Below the pieces are notes generated by a model that saw only the letters and a program-made list of their open reading frames with translations, was not told where the DNA came from and did not search any database. A DNA stretch of 64,000 nucleotides, from NCBI GenBank assembly GCA_027886185.1, contig WOAB01000124.1, positions 2,790,001-2,854,000 of the forward strand. The letters are read 5' to 3'. The translations under genes were made by a program, and so were the position numbers. Shown here piece after piece: positions 56,990 through 64,000 of the stretch; the stretch's first letter is position 1, and each line of letters begins with the position of its first letter. Source of the DNA: Rheum nobile. Taxonomy: Eukaryota; Streptophyta; Magnoliopsida; Caryophyllales; Polygonaceae.

Positions 56990-59079
56990 TCTATATACTA
57001 CTACTAAAGCCATAATTATCTCTCATACGTGTCGTTCATCTAAGTATGTCATGTCATCAAATAATTATGTACATTTACTTATTCACCCTTATTTTATTTA
57101 CAATTTATTTTATCTTTTATTTATACAAATTTCCTAAATTACCACCCCAAAATATTTTCCATTGTACATGATAATTCTGCACTTACCAAAAATATTATTA
57201 TCATATTTAATTAGTGTCCATAATATAATATGTACGTTAATGGTTTATAAACTCCATTATAAAGATATGTATATAGATAGATGGTCCGTAAATAGTTAAC
57301 GTTATACGGTTCATCAACCAACATACATATAATTATGCACTTACATAAAACATTATTATCATACTTAATTAGTATTAATGATTTAATAAGGGTGAATAGA
57401 TTGTCCATAAACTCCATTATAAAGAATACAATATGCAGTTTTATCTTAGTGCAGTTTTATTTTACATAATTATATAAAATTCCTAATTTATATTTTCTTC
57501 TATTAAAATGAATTCATACATCTACCTTCAATTTTCATCATACAATACACCTTATAAATTATTCCAATCAAGAAATTATCTTTTTGATACATCATGTTAA
57601 TTTTCCTATATAATTCTCTTTTATATTTTACATACTATAAACAAATTCAAATTAATTCTTAAAAAAAATGGTCATACCTGTGCCTTCAAAACAGTTGTTA
57701 TAATTTAAAATTCAATAATTTAATTTAATTAACTTCAATGGAACTGTTACAATCCAAAATCCAGCAAATGCTCTTAACTCCACTACAACTTTAAACATGC
57801 AAATCAAATGCACCCATTCAACTGAACCATAACAGAAATGATTTACATGAATTTAAAAATCCTAAATCACTCGGTCATGCAATAAACATTTACAGATGAT
57901 AAACATCAACTTTTAGCCCTATTATATTATTTTATTTGTTTATCTGACAACACGCCTTAGATATTCTACATTGCTTATAATTACTAAAAAAATTATTGTA
58001 TCTCACTGGCTATAATTTTTAGACAAAAGAAATTTCCCAAATCAAAATTTAAAAGACAATGAACTCTTCTTTCAAACTTTCACTAACACCTAATCTCTAT
58101 CATATTTTTTCAAATAAGCACAATCTCTTCTCTTAAAATGTAAATTAGGGGATTAATGATCAAAAGCAATGACTTTTCATATGAATGAATCACTATGACT
58201 ACATAAAATAAACTCGTCAAAAGATAATGGAGTTTTAAACCATTTATCGATTGTTTATTACTATGTAATTATATAAAACATACAATATATATATATTATA
58301 TATAAATTGGAAACACAATACCTATTAAAATTAATTAATTGAAAAATAAATATTTGTCTGTTTTGTTTTAAAAAATAAAATAAAATTAGGAGATGTGAAC
58401 TTTTGGTCAGTGTGAACTAAATGTAGATGAATTAATCATTATATGTTTCCTTTGTATTCATTTATATTTTCTTTCTCTATAATAACTTACGAAAAGAATT
58501 CATGCTTATTAACATGAAAAATAGTAAGCCAAACTTGTCATGATATTCTCCACAAAATTAAAACTAGGGTATATGTCAAGGTCCCTCTATACCCACAAAA
58601 ACAACATAAAAGTCTATTCTCATTCTACCACAACTAATAAAATGGTACGTGTTATATAAACACAAAATAATAACATTTTAAGCCCGTTCGAATCACGTAT
58701 AGAACTATCTAGCTTTCATATGAAATAAATTACAATATTTTACAACAAAAATGGTTTTAAATACACCGATACTCCCTAAAACAATATACAATGTGGTTCA
58801 GCAAAACTCGGATTCTACGCTATCATATAAACTCAAAATTGATATATATATATATTATGAGAAAATTTGTGGTATTTACTCTAATTTATAAATTGCCTAC
58901 ATAATAAAATGAATAATACGATTATATACTATTCGCAAAAAAAAACTCAAATCAGCTTCGAAATTTGTATAAGTTAATAATAACTAAAATAATCAAAAAC
59001 GTGATTTATAAAACATAGCTAAAAAATTTACCATAACGCATCCATCATGACCCGTGTGAAGCACGGGCTTGAACACAAG
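56990..59079 (+). mobile_element. Non-autonomous Helitron-like element
   Basis: 5' end A|TCTATATACTACTACTAAAG at 56990. The 3' end has a 7-bp stem hairpin CCCGTGT-GAA-GCACGGG at 59051-59067, then CAAG|T at 59076-59079 (one base from the CTAG consensus), 8 bases after the hairpin. The interior is AT-rich with no coding sequence. These features fit a plant Helitron derivative. Confidence 0.6.
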
Positions 59080-62000
59080 TATATTTAACAGTTAGCATTC
59101 TAGGTTTTTGAATGCTAATTTTTAAAGATGAATTAGTTTTTCTTTTCTTTTCATGCCTTATTTATTTAGCTCACAATTTGAACAATTTCTCAAATCCAAA
59201 AAGTACTAAAGTGATAATTTCATATATTAACAATTATATTAATAATCTATAATCTTCTATATAATAAAAAAAAAATTGATTCACAATTATATACAATTAC
59301 TACATATTAATCGATTAAAAAGTCCTCATTTTCTTGTGGTTGTATAACTCTTATATCTTCACATTAAATTTTCAACATATTTTAATTTATATTTCTATTA
59401 AGCATGAAAAACAACCAAAATACCATCACTAAAAGACCTTCGTATCTTTTTGAGAAATTGAAAAATATTAAATAAAAAAATTAATAGACCAAATCAATAT
59501 TAGTGATTAGAAGTTATTATATAACCAATTATTAATTGAATTTATAGACATAACGTCTCTTTTAAAACTATGAAGTACTATATGTATGATATGATTTTAT
59601 CCTTTTTTAATTTCAATTAAGAATAATTAATATAGTGTAATTGCATGAAATAAGTTTATAGCTTCCAAAAACCGAAAAAATTGACATAAATCCGTTTTTT
59701 TGTATCACCTAATTAATATTTTATATCAAGGATATTTATTTTCACCAACCAATTGAATCATAAATACTTAAAATTAGGAGATAGGCAACCTATAAAATTA
59801 ATAATTTTACCTTCTTTATTGTGGTTATGCCAAAATAAGTGCATGAATGGAGAAAAATTCTTCATTACATTTATCGCCTAGAATTGTGTAATTTACACGA
59901 GATTTTTCAAATGCCATTGGTGTTTCATGCCAATGGGCAATGCATTAATAACAATATTTTAGTTTTACCGTATTTAAATTTCACCATTCAAGTATATTTA
60001 TTCATAATAATAAAGGAAAATGAAAATATTGTAACATTTGTGACTCTTCATTCACCATTAGAGGTTCATGCCTATGGGCAATTACATCAGTTTAGACAAT
60101 GAATAAATGTATTCATAACATGTTAATTCTATACGCATTTAATTAGCAATTTAAATATATTTTATTTTCTTTAAGTAGTTGATATCAGATGAATTGATCT
60201 TCTGAAAACCCGACCAAACATTACCAATGATGAAAGGATGTAGCTCAAGATGAAGGTGGGTCATTTTCTATTTTTATGGTCATGCTACAGTAGTTGTTGC
60301 AAGTATGATTTTTTTTTTCAGGAATCTTTTTATTGATATAAGCTTATGAAAATCGATTAAATAGGATTAATTTTATTCTTGAAATGTGATGTTTTTTTTG
60401 CTATATATGACATGTTTAAGTGTTTATCATTGTAAGATTACATGAAGGCCAAACTCCTCACAAAGATTAACGATTTAGGAAGAATACATTTCCACACCAA
60501 ATTGACCGACCAACTATGGAGGCAAGTAAGCAACATAAGATCCCAATTGAAATCAAGTTGTGTAGATTTGTGATTTGTGAATGACTATGTCAAGAGTTCC
60601 ACAAAGTTGGACATCCTTAAATGGTAAAACATATATTCTTAAAATAATTAAATCATTCATTTATCTATATATATCCAATATATATTATATTGTTGGTTGG
60701 AAATTTACAGTAATTTCCATTAAATATTTATTTATTTCTAAATAATTAGACTTTCTAACATTTTTATATATTTAATCATGTAGACTTTTACGGATTAATT
60801 TTTTCACAAAAATATAAGTATCATATCAAATGAAACGTACGTATGTGTAGGTATTACTTCTTTATACCAATTACATATTCACGATTCTGTTTTCTTAAAC
60901 TATTTTAATTACATTTGTAATTTATTTATATACTTATACGAACTATTTATGATATTATAGTTCTTGGGGTGTTTTCTTTTACTACAAACAAAATTGTATA
61001 TGTAATCCAAGTAAGAGAGCGACAAAACCAAAACACACACATGACAATGCCAAAGTCTAGATATTTTGGAATAGGAAATAGATCGATGCTATAGAGAAAT
61101 GTCGTTAGAACAAACCATCCAGTTATTGCAATTGTTTTGTTGTCAATTACCACTCAAATTACTTGACCTTTATATACAATTGATTCAAATTAAGCCATAA
61201 ATTCTTTATACATTTCAATGAATAGAATATAATTAATGTATAAATAATACCATAAAAATTATTTTGGATTCCTTTTAATTCAAAATGTTAGTTTTTAAAT
61301 AAAATACACATAAATTAAGAATCTATCTATAATCTCATATATATTTATCTATGTAGTCTTTGGGAAAATAATATCAAATTTATTTATAATGATTCTTATT
61401 AATCTCTCTCTAATAATGCATTTTAATAAATCTGTCAATATAATAATGATTCTAATTCTAATTATAATGTATCATATAATGTAACTTATTTCTATCAATA
61501 TATTTATATAAATCTTATCTATATTATTAGTGAATTCCATTTAAACTACACGTGAAGAGTAATTTTGAGCTTAAATAATATATTACTTTTGAAATTTGCA
61601 CGAAATTCTCCTCATAGCTGAATGGTACATCGTCACATATTGATTCTAATAATAAAAAAAATTGTCCATTGCAGTAACCCTTAAATTTTCCTTTAAATAT
61701 TCATATTATAAAGAAAGATTAATTTTAAATTATTATAAAAGCAAATTGACTATGTTGTAATTAAATCCCGCAATTTTAGCCATTAACTAGAAGAATTCAA
61801 AATATAGTACTGTTTGTCATTTCATACGGGAAAAAAATATTATCATGCAAAGTAATTAATAAATAAGGCTTTAAGAGTCTAATCCACAACATACAGAACT
61901 AAACCTTAAAATAACCAATATCAAGTTGATAACATGCGCCTCCGTTACAAGGACTATGCATATATGTATAAGATTGTAGATAATGATTTTGATTTTCATA

Positions 62001-62564
62001 AAAACCATATTTATAACACATTATTATGCTAATATTAAGCATATTTATATATTTCTACTAATCTATAATCGATAAGAGATGAAAAATCTTAATTCATTAT
62101 TGTATAGCACTTTAGATTATCGTAACTACAAATATAGCAAATATTATTGGCACCAAGGAAATCAATATAATTTTTTACGATTGTGTCATTGACTATATAT
62201 TTGATTTTGATTAGTTCTGTAAAAGAAGATCGTTCATGTACTAAGACTATTAACAATATTTTTAATTTTTCGCTCCATAAGATACACTATATCAGTTTTT
62301 GATGTTGGGACGGGTCTATCATTTCGTGTGCCAACACTACCCTGGTCTGGATGTAGAGCGGTTTCAACCGGTCGAACTAGACGATCAAGACCTAAAAAAA
62401 GATACACTATATCATTACAATGGGTGAGTATTGATCGTTCTTTTGTGTAAAAAAGATGGCCTAAGAAATAGTCATTTTTATAATTACATTTTCTTTTAAA
62501 AATAAATACATATTTTTTTAAATAATAATGAGTGACTCGTGGGTAGCACGGGCATACACACTAG
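59080..62564 (+). mobile_element. Helitron-like element or remnant with CTAG 3' end
   Basis: 3' end CTAG|T at 62561-62564, preceded by hairpin-capable CGTG-GGTAG-CACG (62538-62550). At about 59081 the sequence TATATTTAACAGTTAGCATT repeats the 5' end of the element at 49317, which suggests the start; an alternative TCTATATAATAAAA start is at about 59256. The interior is AT-rich, with no coding sequence I can support, and contains a SINE at 62295. Confidence 0.5.
62295..62398 (+). mobile_element. Short SINE insertion with 16-bp target duplication
   Basis: Flanked by AAGATACACTATATCA at 62279-62294 and 62399-62414. The 104-base body ends in an A run. Its 3' half (CCTGGTCTGGATGTAGAGCG, then TCGAACTAGACGATCAAGAC) is related to the SINE candidate at 48835-49033. 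It lacks clear A and B boxes, so it is probably 5'-truncated. Confidence 0.78.
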
Positions 62565-62686
62565 TATTCGTAACTTTTAGCACCACAATGCTAAAAAGCA
62601 GCTTAACAATAAGTCAAAGCCTAACCCCAACAAGATATATTCCTTCACATTGGAAAGTTGATAAGCAAGGCTTGTATTAGAGTATA

Positions 62687-62720
62687 CTAGTGTATTACCC
62701 GTGCCATGCACGGGTACGGT
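62687..62720 (-). mobile_element. 3' terminus of a minus-strand Helitron
   Basis: Minus strand reads the perfect hairpin ACCCGTGC-ATG-GCACGGGT (62715-62697, 8-bp stem), then TAATACA, CTAG (62690-62687) and T. This is a textbook plant Helitron 3' end. The body extends to the right; its 5' end was not found before the LTR at 63505. Confidence 0.65.
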
Positions 62721-63504
62721 GAGGAATATAAAATTTAAAATATCTCACAAGATGTGTAATTTACGTTTAATTAATTTAAGTTTTACATTGTTAGAACATT
62801 AAATTTATTCCGTAAAAAGTTATTGTATATTTGTATGAAAAAGAAAAACACACTTATCGTGAATAATATCGTAACCTAATAAGTTTGAGAGTTTATACAA
62901 TGGTGGAGACGTGTGTACCATAAAAGGAGAGTCATGTGCTTGATGCGAATATATTAAACTTGAAAATGTATCTAATAATTATTTATAAAATTGACAACCC
63001 TATTATATGTGATAAGGATAACAAATATATGATAGAGATTAGTTAAATAAAATAAATTAATAATTAGAATTATAGATAAAATAACACATATGAAAACAAC
63101 TTTTTAGTGTTTTTTATAAAAATATTTGCACAACAATTTTTCACATTTTTTTGAAAAAATAAAGCTAATTTATATTAAAGTATCGTTACATATAACTTAG
63201 GTTAAATAGTTGTAAGTGACTGATTATACATATTATGCACATTTTCATCCATATATTAAAATTCTTAAACTCATAAATTTCCAAATTTAAATTTAAATGA
63301 GAATGATCATGATGATGCATGTATGACATTTTCTAATGCTTTGTGATTGTAGGATTGTAGATTCAACAATTATTTGCAAATATTTGATGTTCTTCATAAT
63401 GCTCCATGATTACCAAGCGGGATTTAAAAATATTCATGATTATCATGCGAAACTGCCGAAGATGTTGTGTATCACACAAAATTCATAAAACCTTGTGGCT
63501 ATTA
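62721..63504. other. AT-rich sequence, probably body of the minus-strand Helitron
   Basis: No gene is recognisable. It is AT-rich and lies between the Helitron terminus and the long LTR. The small plus frame at 63406 runs into the LTR and is a chance ORF. Confidence 0.4.
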
Positions 63505-64000
63505 TGTAACACCCCCGACTTATTGTCGGTAGTGCCACACGCCAGTGACCTCAGACGTTGCTGTCCGATGTCACCCAAGGCTTTAATCGGAACAATTAAT
63601 CTTAAATAAACATGTTAAACAACGAAAGATTAAACAACGGAATACATTTTTAAATGGAACTCAACCATTTATATTAAAAGATCTCTCATCAAACGAGAGG
63701 AGTGTTTTTACAACATAGTGAAATCACAGCGGAAAACTTATAAATTACACAGCGGAAGACTTGAAGAATAAATCTATTACATGACTTAGTGGTAAGAATA
63801 AATCATAATTGACAACCTTTAAAAATACTAATACTTAAATCTCCAACTGTAAGTCTCTTCTTCAATGGTTACTTTGGACTTCGGGGACCAACCACTGATG
63901 TGCCGTATAGGACGGATGACACCAGCCAACCATGCAAGGAATAAAACCCGGTTGGTTAGTCTAATGAAAGACTATGCAAGAGTGAAAACAGATGGTTCTA
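63505..64000 (-). mobile_element. 3' part of a long LTR, cut by the window edge
   Basis: Starts TGTAACACCCCC at 63505 and shares several blocks with 227 onwards, such as GCCAGTGACCTCAGACGT, GTCCGATG(C/T)CACCCAAGG, GGACGGATGACACCAGCCAA and GGTTGGTTAGTCTAATGAAA. Minus orientation. The flank (ATTAT, 63500-63504) is not a primer site, so this is the outer end of a 3' LTR or of a solo LTR. It is clearly diverged from the copy at 227. Confidence 0.85.

Overview
The window is nuclear DNA of a flowering plant, almost certainly a eudicot. The genes have plant intron structures, and the families present (CYP76 P450, PDR-type ABCG, DYW-type PPR, plant L1 LINEs with RNase H, Helitrons) are typical of plants. 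An asterid, possibly Lamiales, is a guess from the CYP76 gene and general sequence style; nothing here proves it. The spacing is strongly AT-rich and mostly built from transposon remains. GC-rich islands mark exons, captured gene pieces and the long LTRs.

Layout. 1-2474: start of a long-LTR retrotransposon running off the left edge (its 5' LTR and primer-binding site), then a 1.6 kb AT-rich minisatellite (2475-4125). 5178-10098 (+): a two-exon CYP76-type cytochrome P450, apparently intact (501 aa), whose 3.4 kb intron holds a MULE with perfect 9-bp target duplication. 10237-13085 (-): an internally deleted Copia element. 16562-22289 (+): a decayed PDR/ABCG transporter lacking its 5' half. 22893-24805 (+): intact V-ATPase subunit c''. 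24982-30394: a 5.4 kb MULE with a perfect 9-bp duplication, carrying a rearranged piece of the chloroplast ATP synthase gamma gene. 31196-33476 (-): intact Ran GTPase in eight coding exons (221 aa). 34380-36890: tandem array of about 356 bp. 38377-41228: LINE tails, a MITE and the end of a second related MULE with an RNase III gene piece. 42411-44291 (-): DYW-type PPR protein. 45020-48482 (+): 5'-truncated L1 LINE. 49317-62720: head-to-tail Helitron-like elements; the first seems to carry exon pieces of a kinesin-14, a TcdA-like E1 enzyme and a D14/KAI2-like hydrolase, and is itself split by a solo LTR. 63505-64000: one end of another copy of the long LTR family.

The four apparently functional genes (CYP76, VHA-c'', Ran, PPR-DYW) have unrelated jobs: specialised metabolism, vacuolar acidification, nuclear transport and organelle RNA editing. 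They are not a pathway cluster. What links the window is transposition: several insertions can be delimited to the base by their target-site duplications, and three element types (two MULEs and a Helitron candidate) carry duplicated host gene pieces. All coordinates, exon borders and duplications were read by eye; family names rest on remembered motifs, not on database searches.
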